A stretch of 64,000 bases of DNA from Allocoprobacillus sp002160865. Its GTDB lineage: Bacteria; Bacillota_I; Bacilli_A; Erysipelotrichales; Coprobacillaceae. Numbering within the stretch: position 1 is the stretch's first letter; every line of letters begins with the position of its first letter. The stretch spans positions 1,364,001 through 1,428,000 of the forward strand of contig NZ_AP031415.1 of the NCBI RefSeq assembly GCF_042850985.1, given 5' to 3'. The notes beneath the pieces were generated by a model, which did no database searches, was not told the origin of the DNA, and saw only the letters and a program-made list of their open reading frames with translations. Position numbers and translations under genes: made by a program. Shown one piece after another: positions 7,616-16,496 of the stretch.

Positions 7616-9265
7616 TTATACGTTCAATAATTTCTTAGCATTAGCAATAGCTTCTTCTGTCATGACTTCTCCCGATAACATTTTAGCAATTTCCATCACT
7701 CTTTGCTTTGTATCTAAATGGCGAATAGAAGTGACTGTATCATCATTGAGCGATTGTTTTTCAATGCTATAATGATGATCAGCCAATGCTGCAACCTGTG
7801 GTAAATGTGTAATACAGATGACTTGTTTTTTTAAAGCTGTTTTTTTCATTTTTTCACCAATCTTAGTTGCTACTTTACCACTGACACCTGTATCAATTTC
7901 ATCAAAAATAACAGTATCAATATGATTATATTCTAATATTGTTGTTTTTATTACAAGCATCAAACGTGAAATTTCACCACCACTGGCTGTTTCATTCAAC
8001 AGGCTTAAATCTTGTCCTTGATTCATTGCGACCTTAAATTTCACATCACTACATCCCAATGGCTGAAGTGATGTTTCATTGATTTCAACTTTAAATATAG
8101 CTCTGTCTAAATAGACATCTTTTAATTCTTTTTGAATTTCACTTTCAAATCGATGAGCATACTGTATACGTACTTTGTGCATTTTCAAAGCCAGTTCTTT
8201 TGCTTTCCTTTCTTGTTGCGTTAATTGTTGTTGTAACTGTAAAATATGTTCTTCTCGATTTTCAATGGCATTGATTTTTTGCAGCAGTTCTTCACGGTAA
8301 TCTTGAATACTGGCCATTGTAAAACCATATTTTCTTTTTAGACGATTAGCTTGAAATAAAAGGTCCTGCAATTCATTAAAACGATATTCATCAAATTGAA
8401 AAGAACGATAAACATCTAAAATACTTTCAACTTCATCTAACAGGTTATAATAGATATTATGAATTTGTTCAATATGTTTTTCAAATTCATTATAAGAAGA
8501 TAATGACTGTAATTCAAAAGTCGCTTCTTTTAATTTTGGCAAAACGCCTTGATGATTATTCATTAATTGTTCAAAATTTTGAATATGTTCATTCATTTTT
8601 TCATAATTTTGTAAAATTTTTAATTCTTCTTCATATTCATCAATTTCTTCATCAGTATAAGGACATTCATCAATTTCCTCTAACTGACTTTTTAAAAATT
8701 CTAATTGTTCATCAGACATATCTTCTTGAATAGTCTGTTGGAGTTGATTTTGAATATGTTTATATTCTTGATATTCTTTTTGATAATCATCTAAAAGGAA
8801 TTGCAAATCTTCTTTGGCATATTCATCTAAAAGATGAATGTGATTCTTTTCAGCAAAAAGTTTTTGTGTTTCAAACTGAGAATGAATATCAATGAAAAAA
8901 GGCATTAATAATTTTAAAGCATTATGTGTGGCAGATTGATAATTAATCTTCACTTGGCTTTTTCCATTGCTTTGAATATGTTTTGTAATAATAAATTCAT
9001 TTTCAGCATCAATATGTAGTTGTTGACAGACTTCTTCTAATTGAGAGGTCACTTCCACATCAAAGACTCCTTCGATAATGGCTTCTTGACATCCTTTTTT
9101 GACAAATGAAGCAGAAGAACGCTGACCACATAACTGACCAATAGCATCAATAATAATAGATTTACCTGCTCCTGTTTCTCCTGTCAAAACACTCATACCC
9201 TCAGAAAAATCTACTTTGATTTTATCAATAATAACAAATGATGAAACATATAAACTTTTTAACAT
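7616..9265 (-). CDS. recN: DNA repair protein RecN
   Basis: SMC-like ATPase acting early in double-strand-break repair. Walker A is GETGAGKS at about residue 30. A long coiled-coil centre (about 150-350) follows, then the ABC signature SGGEISRLML and Walker B VIFDEIDTGVSG. The 549-residue length is standard. It is followed nine bases upstream by tlyA, with which it is presumably co-transcribed. In Bacillus argR (ahrC) lies between these two genes; it is absent here. Confidence 0.96.
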   Translation of the reverse strand: MLKSLYVSSFVIIDKIKVDFSEGMSVLTGETGAGKSIIIDAIGQLCGQRSSASFVKKGCQEAIIEGVFDVEVTSQLEEVCQQLHIDAENEFIITKHIQSNGKSQVKINYQSATHNALKLLMPFFIDIHSQFETQKLFAEKNHIHLLDEYAKEDLQFLLDDYQKEYQEYKHIQNQLQQTIQEDMSDEQLEFLKSQLEEIDECPYTDEEIDEYEEELKILQNYEKMNEHIQNFEQLMNNHQGVLPKLKEATFELQSLSSYNEFEKHIEQIHNIYYNLLDEVESILDVYRSFQFDEYRFNELQDLLFQANRLKRKYGFTMASIQDYREELLQKINAIENREEHILQLQQQLTQQERKAKELALKMHKVRIQYAHRFESEIQKELKDVYLDRAIFKVEINETSLQPLGCSDVKFKVAMNQGQDLSLLNETASGGEISRLMLVIKTTILEYNHIDTVIFDEIDTGVSGKVATKIGEKMKKTALKKQVICITHLPQVAALADHHYSIEKQSLNDDTVTSIRHLDTKQRVMEIAKMLSGEVMTEEAIANAKKLLNV

Positions 9266-9274
9266 CTATTTCAC

Positions 9275-10078
9275 CTACCTTTGAAAATGACTATGTGCCT
9301 CATTGACAACAACTTCAATATCAATATCCAAATCCGCCTTGTCCTGATAAAGGAAGCAACCTAAAAATTCAATATTTCCTTCCCCACCCGTAATCGGTGA
9401 GTAAGTTAAACCCTGTAAAGAAAACCCTTGTTCATGAGCATATTTAATGACTTCTTGAATCACTCGTTGATGAATTTCTGGGTGAGATACAATCCCGTGT
9501 TTTCCCACATCATCTCTCCCTGCTTCAAACTGTGGTTTGATTAAAGCAACACAGTAAGCCCCTTTTTTAAGAATTTTTGATAATGCTGGAAAAATATGTT
9601 TTAACGAAATAAAGGATACATCAATACTGGCAAATTCAGGTTGTCCATATTGAAACAATTCCAATGAAGCATAACGAAAGTTAGTTTGTTCTAAAACATG
9701 AACACGCGGATCATTCCTTAACTTCCAGACAAGCTGATTTGTGCCCACATCCAATGCATAAACTTCTCTAGCTCCATGTTGCAAAGCACAATCTGTAAAA
9801 CCTCCTGTCGAAGAACCAATATCCAGCATCAAGAGATGATCTAATTGCAAATGAAAAACCTGTAATGCTTTTTCTAATTTTAATCCACCTCGTGATACAT
9901 AACGTAACTTTTCACCCTTTATATATAAATGTGAATCAATCGGTATTTTGGTTCCGGGTTTATCAATATAATCATAATCATCACGTACAATGCCAGCCAT
10001 AATCGCTCTTTTGGCTTTTTCGCGTGAATCAAATAAACCCTGTTCCACGCAAAGAACATCAACTCTTTCTTTTTTCAT
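9275..10078 (-). CDS. tlyA: TlyA family rRNA 2'-O-methyltransferase
   Basis: Has an N-terminal S4 RNA-binding domain (RVDVLCVEQGLFDSREKAKR) followed by an FtsJ/RrmJ-type methyltransferase fold with SAM-binding LDIGSSTGGFTDCAL and the LDVGTNQL strand. Family members modify 16S/23S rRNA; the exact nucleotide cannot be read from sequence. The start overlaps the dxs 3' end by 20 bases. The dxs-tlyA-recN order matches Bacillus (yqxC). Confidence 0.93.
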   Translation of the reverse strand: MKKERVDVLCVEQGLFDSREKAKRAIMAGIVRDDYDYIDKPGTKIPIDSHLYIKGEKLRYVSRGGLKLEKALQVFHLQLDHLLMLDIGSSTGGFTDCALQHGAREVYALDVGTNQLVWKLRNDPRVHVLEQTNFRYASLELFQYGQPEFASIDVSFISLKHIFPALSKILKKGAYCVALIKPQFEAGRDDVGKHGIVSHPEIHQRVIQEVIKYAHEQGFSLQGLTYSPITGGEGNIEFLGCFLYQDKADLDIDIEVVVNEAHSHFQR

Positions 10079-11933
10079 GAAGTATCTCCTTTACTGTTTG
10101 CTTTAAATCATCTATATGAATATGTTCTAATTTTAATAATTCATCTAATTGTCCCTGTGGCGTATAATGATCATCAATGCCCATATAATCAATAGTCATA
10201 GGCATATGTCTTTGAGAATAATAATGAGCAATTAAACTTCCTAACGATCCAGTCATTAGATCTGTTTCATATATAAGTAAATGTTGATGTAAATCAAAAA
10301 GTTCATCTAACATTTTTTCATCCAAAGGTTTAATAAATCTGGCATTAATTAAATTCACTGGCAATTCTTCCTGCATCAAAAACTGAGCGACCTGATACAC
10401 TTTAGCATCATAAGTTAAAATAGTTAAAGGATTATTATCATTGAAAATGATTTTTTCCCATGTTCCTATATCAATTTCCTTATCCAAATCTACATTCATA
10501 TCTTCCGTTGATCCTTTAGGAAATCTTAAAATATAAGGAGAATCAAAATGATGAAAAACTGTATTGATCATCTTTTTTAACTCTTGAGCATCTTTGGGTG
10601 ACATAATTACAAGATGAGGAATGGCTGATAAAAAACTTATATCAAAAACACCATGATGCGTTTCACCATCAGCCCCAACCAAGCCACTACGATCAACACC
10701 AATCAGACATGGTAAATTCATTCTTGCAATATCATGATTAATCTGATCATAACAGCGTTGTAAAAATGATGAATAAATAGTAATAAATGGGTTTTTTTGT
10801 GCATTCGATAAACCTGCAGCAAATGTCATCGCATGTTCTTCTGCGATACCGACATCAAAAGAACGATCAGGAAAGGTTTCAAAAATCGAACGTAAACAAC
10901 TTCCAGAAATCATGGCTGGTGTGATTGTCACAATATCTTCATCTTTATGCATCCATTTTTCAATGTGACGGGCTACAACTTCACTCCAGCTGATTGTAGA
11001 ACTTTCTTGATGACGAATCCCTTCACGATAGTCAAAAGGAGGCACACCATGATAAACACCATAGTAATCATTTTCAGCAAGTGGATAACCTTTTCCTTTG
11101 ACTGTATGTACATGAATAACAACACTATGATCCATTTCAGAGGCCAGAGCCAAAGCACTCAAAAGATCATGAAAATCATGTCCATTAATCGGACCAATAT
11201 AATCTAAACCAAATTCTCCAAAAATATGATCATTAATCACATTATTTTTTATTTGATCTTTGATTTTCTTAGTCATTTTATAAACTTTTTTTCCTAAATT
11301 TGATTTACTTAAAAAAGAAATATAATTATTACGAGCATTTTTATATTGAGTAGACATTCTCACATCAGAAAAGAAATTACTTAAACCACCTACATTTTTA
11401 GAAATAGACATATTATTATCATTCAAGATAATAATAACCTTAGAAGATATGGACCCCAAATAATTCAATGCTTCAAAAGACTCACCACTCATTAAAGCAG
11501 CATCTCCTACAACACAAATGATTTCTCCTTTTTCATGATTTAAATCTCTGGCGACAGCCATTCCAGCCGAAGCTGATAAAGCCGTTGAAGAATGTCCTGC
11601 TTCCCATGCATCATGAATACTTTCTTTACGCTTTTGAAAACCACTTAATCCATGAAACTGTCTTAATGTCGAAAATTGCCCGGCACGACCTGTTAAAATT
11701 TTATGAACATATGATTGATGACCAACATCAAAAATAATTTTGTCTGTTGGTGAATTAAAAATATAATGTAAAGCTATCGTTAGTTCAACGACCCCCAAAT
11801 TACTGGAAAAATGTCCTCCTGTTTGAGAAACATTTTGAATGATAAATGTTCTTATTTCTTGAGCTAATTCTTCCAATTCCTCAATATTCATTTGTTTTAA
11901 AAATTGAGGATCTTTGATTTGTTCTAGCTTCAT
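10059..11933 (-). CDS. dxs: 1-deoxy-D-xylulose-5-phosphate synthase
   Basis: Thiamine-diphosphate enzyme joining pyruvate and glyceraldehyde-3-phosphate in the first step of the MEP isoprenoid pathway. Conserved features are SNLGVVELTIALHY near the start, the ThDP/Mg motif VVGDAALMSGESFEAL with NDNNMSIS, and the transketolase pyrimidine-domain segment VGIAEEHAMTFAAGLS. The 624 residues are full length. It stops one base before ispA and overlaps tlyA. The later MEP enzyme Dxr is encoded at 41.6 kb. Confidence 0.96.
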   Translation of the reverse strand: MKLEQIKDPQFLKQMNIEELEELAQEIRTFIIQNVSQTGGHFSSNLGVVELTIALHYIFNSPTDKIIFDVGHQSYVHKILTGRAGQFSTLRQFHGLSGFQKRKESIHDAWEAGHSSTALSASAGMAVARDLNHEKGEIICVVGDAALMSGESFEALNYLGSISSKVIIILNDNNMSISKNVGGLSNFFSDVRMSTQYKNARNNYISFLSKSNLGKKVYKMTKKIKDQIKNNVINDHIFGEFGLDYIGPINGHDFHDLLSALALASEMDHSVVIHVHTVKGKGYPLAENDYYGVYHGVPPFDYREGIRHQESSTISWSEVVARHIEKWMHKDEDIVTITPAMISGSCLRSIFETFPDRSFDVGIAEEHAMTFAAGLSNAQKNPFITIYSSFLQRCYDQINHDIARMNLPCLIGVDRSGLVGADGETHHGVFDISFLSAIPHLVIMSPKDAQELKKMINTVFHHFDSPYILRFPKGSTEDMNVDLDKEIDIGTWEKIIFNDNNPLTILTYDAKVYQVAQFLMQEELPVNLINARFIKPLDEKMLDELFDLHQHLLIYETDLMTGSLGSLIAHYYSQRHMPMTIDYMGIDDHYTPQGQLDELLKLEHIHIDDLKQTVKEILHEKRKS

Positions 11934-12782
11934 TTAACTCACCCTTTTCAAAATTTTTACCAATAATTCTAAAATTAAGCCATGATTAATCTGCATAGCA
12001 TATATTCTTTCATAACATTTTTCAAACAATTCATCTACTTTCTTTTGTGAAGCTTCAATTCCCAGCAATGTCACATAAGTAGATTTATGATTTTCAATAT
12101 CACTTCCTACCATTTTTCCTAACTGCTCAGTTGTCGATGTGACATCCAAAATATCATCTTGAATTTGAAATGCCAAACCTAAATCATATCCTAGCTGTTT
12201 CCAATGTTTTAAATCATCTTTATTAGCTATACAGGCAGCCATTTGAAGACTGACGGAAATCAAATCTCCTGTTTTATGATAATGAATATCCTGGAGTTCT
12301 TCTAAAGAGGCTTGATGATTTTCAAAATATAAATCTTGTTGTTGACCATAAATCATACCATTGACACCACTTGCCTGATAAAGCAAATTCGTCAATTGAA
12401 CTTTCAATGAATCATTCAATGTTGTCTGTAAAATCACATTAACACCTAAATTCAATAAAGCATCTCCTGCAAGAATAGCTGTCGCTTCATCAAATTGCTT
12501 ATGACAAGTTTTTCTACCCCTTCTTAAATCATCATTATCCATTCCTGGTAGATCATCATGAATCAATGAATATGTATGAATCATTTCAATGGCACATGCC
12601 ACATCCATATAAAAACGATAATCTAACTGATAAGATTTTAAAACAGTTAAAAACAGCATTGGTCTTAAACGTTTACCCGGTGCCAATAAAGAGTAAATCA
12701 TGGCATCTTTGACTTTTCCCTCTTTAAGAGGCTGACATAACTCCAGTAAGCGTTGATTAATTTCCTCTTTCATTTCTTTCAT
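11934..12782 (-). CDS. ispA: Farnesyl/geranyl diphosphate synthase (polyprenyl synthetase)
   Basis: Short-chain prenyl transferase feeding undecaprenyl and other isoprenoids. The first aspartate-rich motif is IHDDLPGMDNDDLRRG and the second is FQIQDDILD; the GKRLRPML substrate-binding segment precedes them. The start is set at MKEMKEEIN because AGAGGGTG lies about eight bases before this ATG; a GTG four codons upstream overlaps the xseB stop. It is tightly linked to dxs and xseB. Confidence 0.94.
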   Translation of the reverse strand: MKEMKEEINQRLLELCQPLKEGKVKDAMIYSLLAPGKRLRPMLFLTVLKSYQLDYRFYMDVACAIEMIHTYSLIHDDLPGMDNDDLRRGRKTCHKQFDEATAILAGDALLNLGVNVILQTTLNDSLKVQLTNLLYQASGVNGMIYGQQQDLYFENHQASLEELQDIHYHKTGDLISVSLQMAACIANKDDLKHWKQLGYDLGLAFQIQDDILDVTSTTEQLGKMVGSDIENHKSTYVTLLGIEASQKKVDELFEKCYERIYAMQINHGLILELLVKILKRVS

Positions 12783-12783
12783 A

Positions 12784-13002
12784 TTAAGATTCACCCTCTT
12801 TAAAATCTTTTAACTGTCCATCTTCATAGATTTGTGCAACCTTTTCTTGAATGTTCTTTAATTTATTATCACAATATTGACAAAGCGTTACACCTTCTTG
12901 AAATAAAGCAATACTATCTTCCAATGGTATTTCATTATTTTCAAGACTATTCACTATTTCCTCCAAACGCAAAATTGCCTGTTCATATGTCATTTTTTCC
13001 AT
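12784..13002 (-). CDS. xseB: Exodeoxyribonuclease VII small subunit
   Basis: A small helical protein of about 72 residues with the XseB signature MTYEQAILRLEEIVNSLEN and LEDSIALFQEGVTLCQYC. It partners XseA in single-strand DNA degradation. The ATG at 13002 has AGTAGGTGA upstream; an in-frame GTG three codons earlier is less likely. It lies nine bases after the xseA stop. Confidence 0.94.
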   Translation of the reverse strand: MEKMTYEQAILRLEEIVNSLENNEIPLEDSIALFQEGVTLCQYCDNKLKNIQEKVAQIYEDGQLKDFKEGES

Positions 13003-13011
13003 TTTTCTCAC

Positions 13012-14265
13012 CTACTTTATTTGTGCTTTTCTTACTCCATCATAAAATTGTATATCAACAATATCATTTGTCTGAACATCATTTTTTGATTTCATCAGTT
13101 TTTGATCCTTTTTAATAAGAGTATAACCTCTTTGCATGACTTTTAAAGGACTTAATGCATCAAGTTGAACAATCAGTTGTTGTGTTTTATAGTTTTGCTG
13201 TTGAATCTTCTGATCCATCTTTTGTTTTAAAAGTTTTTGATATTCTAACAACTGTTGATAAACTTTCAAATCAAGAACCTTAAAATGATAAAACAGTTGA
13301 TCTTTCAAATGCGTTAAACGTAATATTTCCTGAGAGTACAGAGCTTCTGGTGTGTTTAAAAAATAAGAATTTTTCAGTCGATCCAATTTTTGTTGATGAA
13401 TATGTAAATATTGTTTCATACGATATGTCAACTGTTGCTGTAATTCATAAAGATGTTTTTTTAACTCTTTTTGATCAGGTGTCGCAAACATGGCTGCCTC
13501 AGAAGGTGTAGCACAACGAACATCACTAACAAAATCACAAATAGTAAAATCCATTTCATGTCCAACAGCACTTATAATGGGCGTTTGACAAGCATAAATT
13601 TGTCGAGCCAAAGCTTCCTCGTTAAAATTCCATAAATCCTCAATAGTTCCACCACCACGTGTTATCACAATGAAATCAAAGCCCAGTGAATCAACTTGAG
13701 ATAACGTCTGGATAATCTTCAAATATGCATTTTTTCCCTGTACTGGAATAGGAAATAAAACAATTCTCGTAAAAGGAAAACGATCATGTGAAATTTTAAT
13801 AAAATCTTGCACAGCATCTCCATTCTTAGCTGATAAAACAGCTATTGCTTTAGGAAATGGAGGAATTGATTTTTTATGCTGGGCATCAAATAATCCTTCT
13901 TGTGATAACTTCTTCTTTAAATTTTCAAATTCAACATATAGCTTTCCTAAACCATCCTGTTCCATTGATTGTACATATAACTGATAATCCCCAGAAGGTT
14001 CATAGACAGAAACATATGCACGAATATAGACTTTCATTCCATTTTCAACCTGAAACGAAAGTTTTCTTGCATTTGAATAAAACATGATGGCTGAAACTCT
14101 TGCATGATCATCTTTTAAAGTGAAATAAAGATGACCACTAGGATGTGGTCTGAAGTTTGAAATCTCACCTGTAATATAGACATTTCTTAACGAAGCATCC
14201 TGATCAAATTTGGCTTTTATATATTTGTTTAAAGTTTGAACACTAATGTATTTTTGTATATCCAT
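13012..14265 (-). CDS. xseA: Exodeoxyribonuclease VII large subunit
   Basis: Catalytic subunit of ExoVII. It has an N-terminal OB-fold (GEISNFRPHPSGHLYFTLKD), a nuclease core with AVLSAKNGDAVQDF and VITRGGGTIEDLWNFNEE, the conserved SAVGHEMDFTICDFVSD, then a long coiled-coil and a C-terminal RGYTLIKKD segment. At 417 residues it is a normal length. Its ATG shares a base with the nusB stop, indicating coupling. FolD, which separates nusB and xseA in Bacillus, is absent. Confidence 0.95.
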   Translation of the reverse strand: MDIQKYISVQTLNKYIKAKFDQDASLRNVYITGEISNFRPHPSGHLYFTLKDDHARVSAIMFYSNARKLSFQVENGMKVYIRAYVSVYEPSGDYQLYVQSMEQDGLGKLYVEFENLKKKLSQEGLFDAQHKKSIPPFPKAIAVLSAKNGDAVQDFIKISHDRFPFTRIVLFPIPVQGKNAYLKIIQTLSQVDSLGFDFIVITRGGGTIEDLWNFNEEALARQIYACQTPIISAVGHEMDFTICDFVSDVRCATPSEAAMFATPDQKELKKHLYELQQQLTYRMKQYLHIHQQKLDRLKNSYFLNTPEALYSQEILRLTHLKDQLFYHFKVLDLKVYQQLLEYQKLLKQKMDQKIQQQNYKTQQLIVQLDALSPLKVMQRGYTLIKKDQKLMKSKNDVQTNDIVDIQFYDGVRKAQIK

Positions 14266-14669
14266 TATCCAACATTTCCTAAAATACCATTAATAAATTT
14301 ATAGGAATCATCATCACAGAACTTTTTCGCATTCACTACAGCTTCATTCACAACGATTGTCTTAGGTAAATCAGATTCCAGCAGTTCACATGTTGCGATA
14401 AAGAGGATTGCTCTTTCCATGACACTTAAACGTTCAAATGTCCAACCTTTCTTCAAATATCTCTCTAATAATTGCTGATAAGATGCTTTATTTTGTAAAG
14501 TAGTTTCTACCAGCCATAATGCAAATTTCAAAGAATCTTCACTTGATGAAAGTTCTTTATTTTCTGATATATAAGTATGCATATCATCAAGAGATGCTCC
14601 AACTAATAAATTTTGATAAATACATATTGTCGCAATTTCTCTTGCTGTTTTACGATGTGTTTTTTCCAT
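14265..14669 (-). CDS. nusB: Transcription antitermination factor NusB
   Basis: An all-helical protein of about 134 residues that joins NusE (S10) on boxA RNA in rRNA antitermination. It carries typical NusB landmarks: RKTAREIATICIYQ at the start, RLSVMERAILFIATCELL, and KTIVVNEAVVNAKKFCDDDSYKFINGIL at the end (given here in parts of one conserved block). The start is at MEKTHRK. Confidence 0.93.
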   Translation of the reverse strand: MEKTHRKTAREIATICIYQNLLVGASLDDMHTYISENKELSSSEDSLKFALWLVETTLQNKASYQQLLERYLKKGWTFERLSVMERAILFIATCELLESDLPKTIVVNEAVVNAKKFCDDDSYKFINGILGNVG

Positions 14670-14739
14670 ATTAATAAGTTGCCTCCACAATTTTCAAATA
14701 TATTTCATTCTACCACAATTAACGCTAAAAATAAACAAA

Positions 14740-14767
14740 AGAAAAGTAAGAAAATCATTTCTTACTT
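14740..14767 (-). terminator. Terminator after the Asp23-family gene
   Basis: Stem AAGTAAGAAA / TTTCTTACTT followed by TTCTTTT on the minus strand. Confidence 0.8.
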
Positions 14768-14769
14768 GT

Positions 14770-15117
14770 TTAATCAAATTCAATATTATCAACTTCAATA
14801 TTAATGTGTTGAACATCAACATCAGTCATCTGTTTAACAGCTACAGCTATTTTTTCCTGAATTTCTTTTGTTATTGATGAAATATTGACACCATATTTAA
14901 TACGTACATGGATACAAATATAGACCTCATTATCCTTAATTGTACAATTCACAACTTTCTTTGTACCCGGAATTTGAATTCCCTTAGATGTATCTAAAGA
15001 AACATTTTTCATTTCATTAACAGTTCTTTTTGTAATTTCATCAAACACTTGAACATTCATAAGAATTTTTCCATTAACGCGTCCTTGTGTATAAGTATAA
15101 TATTCATTATGTGCCAT
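14770..15117 (-). CDS. Asp23/Gls24 family protein (YqhY-like)
   Basis: A 115-residue Asp23-fold protein with TYTQGRVNGKILMN at the start, a central IPGTKKVVNCTIKDNEVYICIHVRI split across two strands, and a C-terminal VDVQHINIEVDNIEFD. In Bacillus the homologue yqhY lies beside nusB and accBC and affects fatty-acid synthesis. Here accB and accC are not present, so the link is weakened. It lies between spoIIIAH and nusB. Confidence 0.9.
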   Translation of the reverse strand: MAHNEYYTYTQGRVNGKILMNVQVFDEITKRTVNEMKNVSLDTSKGIQIPGTKKVVNCTIKDNEVYICIHVRIKYGVNISSITKEIQEKIAVAVKQMTDVDVQHINIEVDNIEFD

Positions 15118-15173
15118 AACATTACCTCTTTTCTATCTACTATTGTATATAAAAAGTGACAAAAATACAAGTT

Positions 15174-15638
15174 TTATTCTTCAATAAATTTAACTTCCAC
15201 CTGATAAGAATCACCAACTAAATTCAATACTTCTTTGATAACCTTTGAGGCATCCGTTTGAGTTGCATCTTTTTTTAAAATTGTTATTTTAATTGTCTGC
15301 TGATCAATTTCAACATAACTTTCCGCATAGCCCATTTCTTTAAGTTTTGATACAATTGATTTTTCTTTTTCAGTTACATTCTTCGTTTCACTGATTGTTT
15401 CTAAAGCCTCATTAATAGATTCAGATGTACTTGATTCTTTTGCAATAATTTCATTGTTCTTTGTAATAATATCTTCTCTTTTTTGATCTAATTGATTCTG
15501 TAATTGTTCAATGGTAGATATATCATTTTGTACAACCTCATTTTCAGATGTCGGTGGCAACATAATATAATAGATGGATAACACAAGAATAAGACTAAAT
15601 AATGTTAAAAATGTAAAAGCCTGTTTATTCATATTCAT
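15174..15638 (-). CDS. spoIIIAH: SpoIIIAH-like engulfment channel protein
   Basis: A 154-residue protein with one N-terminal membrane segment (FTFLTLFSLILVLSIYYIML), a coiled linker of about 80 residues and a C-terminal ring-building (YscJ/FliF-like) domain (KEMGYAESYVEIDQQTIKITI, given only in part). In Bacillus SpoIIIAH from the mother cell pairs with SpoIIQ from the forespore to form the channel across the septum. Position beside asp23/nusB agrees with the end of the Bacillus spoIIIA operon, but spoIIIAA-AG are not next to it; efp is. It has its own candidate sigma-E promoter. Confidence 0.85.
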   Translation of the reverse strand: MNMNKQAFTFLTLFSLILVLSIYYIMLPPTSENEVVQNDISTIEQLQNQLDQKREDIITKNNEIIAKESSTSESINEALETISETKNVTEKEKSIVSKLKEMGYAESYVEIDQQTIKITILKKDATQTDASKVIKEVLNLVGDSYQVEVKFIEE

Positions 15639-15655
15639 TCTCCTTTTTTCTATAT

Positions 15656-15684
15656 ACTATATGAACAAACAGACTTAATTATGA
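15656..15684 (-). promoter_or_regulatory. Candidate sigma-E promoter of spoIIIAH
   Basis: Minus strand TCATAAT - 14 bases - CATATAGT, against the Bacillus sigma-E pattern KMATATT - 14/15 - CATACAHT (6 of 7 and 6 of 8). It is located just after the efp terminator and 18 bases before the spoIIIAH ATG. Confidence 0.5.
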
Positions 15685-15706
15685 AAAAAAAGAGCTTACG
15701 CTCTTC
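15682..15706 (-). terminator. Terminator after efp
   Basis: Stem AAGAGC / GCTCTT with loop GTAA, followed by eight T on the minus strand; overlaps the efp stop codon. Confidence 0.87.
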
Positions 15707-16256
15707 CTTGATATTTCCCATCTACAGTATTGACAAGAACCATTTCACCTTCATTAATAAATAAAGGCACTTTGATTTGATATCCTGTTTCAATTGTTGC
15801 ATTTTTTGTTGCCCCTGTTGCTGTATCACCTTTCACTGCTGGTTCTGTTTCAGTTATCTGGAAAGCCACATTGACTGGTAATTGGACACCCAAAACTTCA
15901 CTTTGATAACTTGTAACTTCAACTTCATCAGATGGTTTTAAAAAGTTCTTTTCCCATTCCAGACGACTACCAGGGATTTCAATTTGTTCAAAAGTTTCAT
16001 TATCCATGAAAACAAGCATATCTCCTGAATCATAAAGATATTGCATTTTTCTTTTTTCAATCATTGCTAAATCAACTTTGGCAGTAGGATTATAAGAAAC
16101 TTCTGTAATTGCACTTGTTCTCAAGTTTTTTCTTTTTACCATATATTTTCCTGATAAACGTCCTTGTTTATTCTGTTCATTAGAAATACATAAAAACAAA
16201 TCATTATTTTCTGTATATGCATTTCCTGCTTTTAATTCTTTGATATTAACAGCCAT
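15696..16256 (-). CDS. efp: Elongation factor P
   Basis: Three-domain tRNA-mimic that rescues ribosomes stalled at polyproline. It has an N-terminal KOW-like domain (NIKELKAGNAY), with the exposed loop KQGRLSGKYMVKRKNL where the modified residue normally sits, and C-terminal OB domains ending KVPLFINEGEMVLVNTVDGKYQGRA (shown only in part). The 186 residues are full length. The loop residue at the tip cannot be assigned with certainty by eye. It has its own sigma-A promoter at 16288-16316. Confidence 0.96.
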   Translation of the reverse strand: MAVNIKELKAGNAYTENNDLFLCISNEQNKQGRLSGKYMVKRKNLRTSAITEVSYNPTAKVDLAMIEKRKMQYLYDSGDMLVFMDNETFEQIEIPGSRLEWEKNFLKPSDEVEVTSYQSEVLGVQLPVNVAFQITETEPAVKGDTATGATKNATIETGYQIKVPLFINEGEMVLVNTVDGKYQGRA

Positions 16257-16268
16257 AATTTTCTCTCC

Positions 16269-16298
16269 TTTGCTATTATTCTTTAGAATTATAGCAAA
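16269..16298. repeat. 30-bp near-perfect palindrome over the efp promoter
   Basis: Two 14-base arms (TTTGCTATTATTCT and its complement with one mismatch) around a 2-base centre. It covers the efp -10 (16288-16293) and ends against the ribosome site. Because the transcript would begin inside it, it is better read as a DNA operator than as an RNA hairpin. Confidence 0.6.
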
Positions 16299-16316
16299 TT
16301 TCTATCATGTTGTAAA
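16288..16316 (-). promoter_or_regulatory. Sigma-A promoter of efp
   Basis: TTTACA - 17 bases - TATAAT on the minus strand, about 30 bases before the efp ATG. Confidence 0.75.
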
Positions 16317-16340
16317 TAAATCATATGGGAATATCATCTT

Positions 16341-16496
16341 TTAACAGAATAAGACAATCATAAAATCAAAAGCCAATAGACAATAAACAAGTATTTTCAG
16401 CTTTTGTTTGTTATGATCATCAATAGGTGCTTTTTCACGATAACAGGTTAACAAAAAGCATAAAATCAATAAACCAAAAACAATATAATAAATCAT
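16341..16496 (-). CDS. 51-residue membrane protein at the end of the comG operon
   Basis: Small open frame MIYYIVFGLLILCFLLTCYR... with two hydrophobic segments separated by a charged loop (REKAPIDDHNKQKLK), ending LVYCLLAFDFMIVLFC in part. It has a strong ribosome site (GGGAGG) and its ATG overlaps the comGG stop as ATGA, so it is very probably translated as the last gene of the operon. I do not recognise a family. Context suggests a role in the competence pseudopilus or simply a passenger reading frame. Confidence 0.72.
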   Translation of the reverse strand: MIYYIVFGLLILCFLLTCYREKAPIDDHNKQKLKILVYCLLAFDFMIVLFC

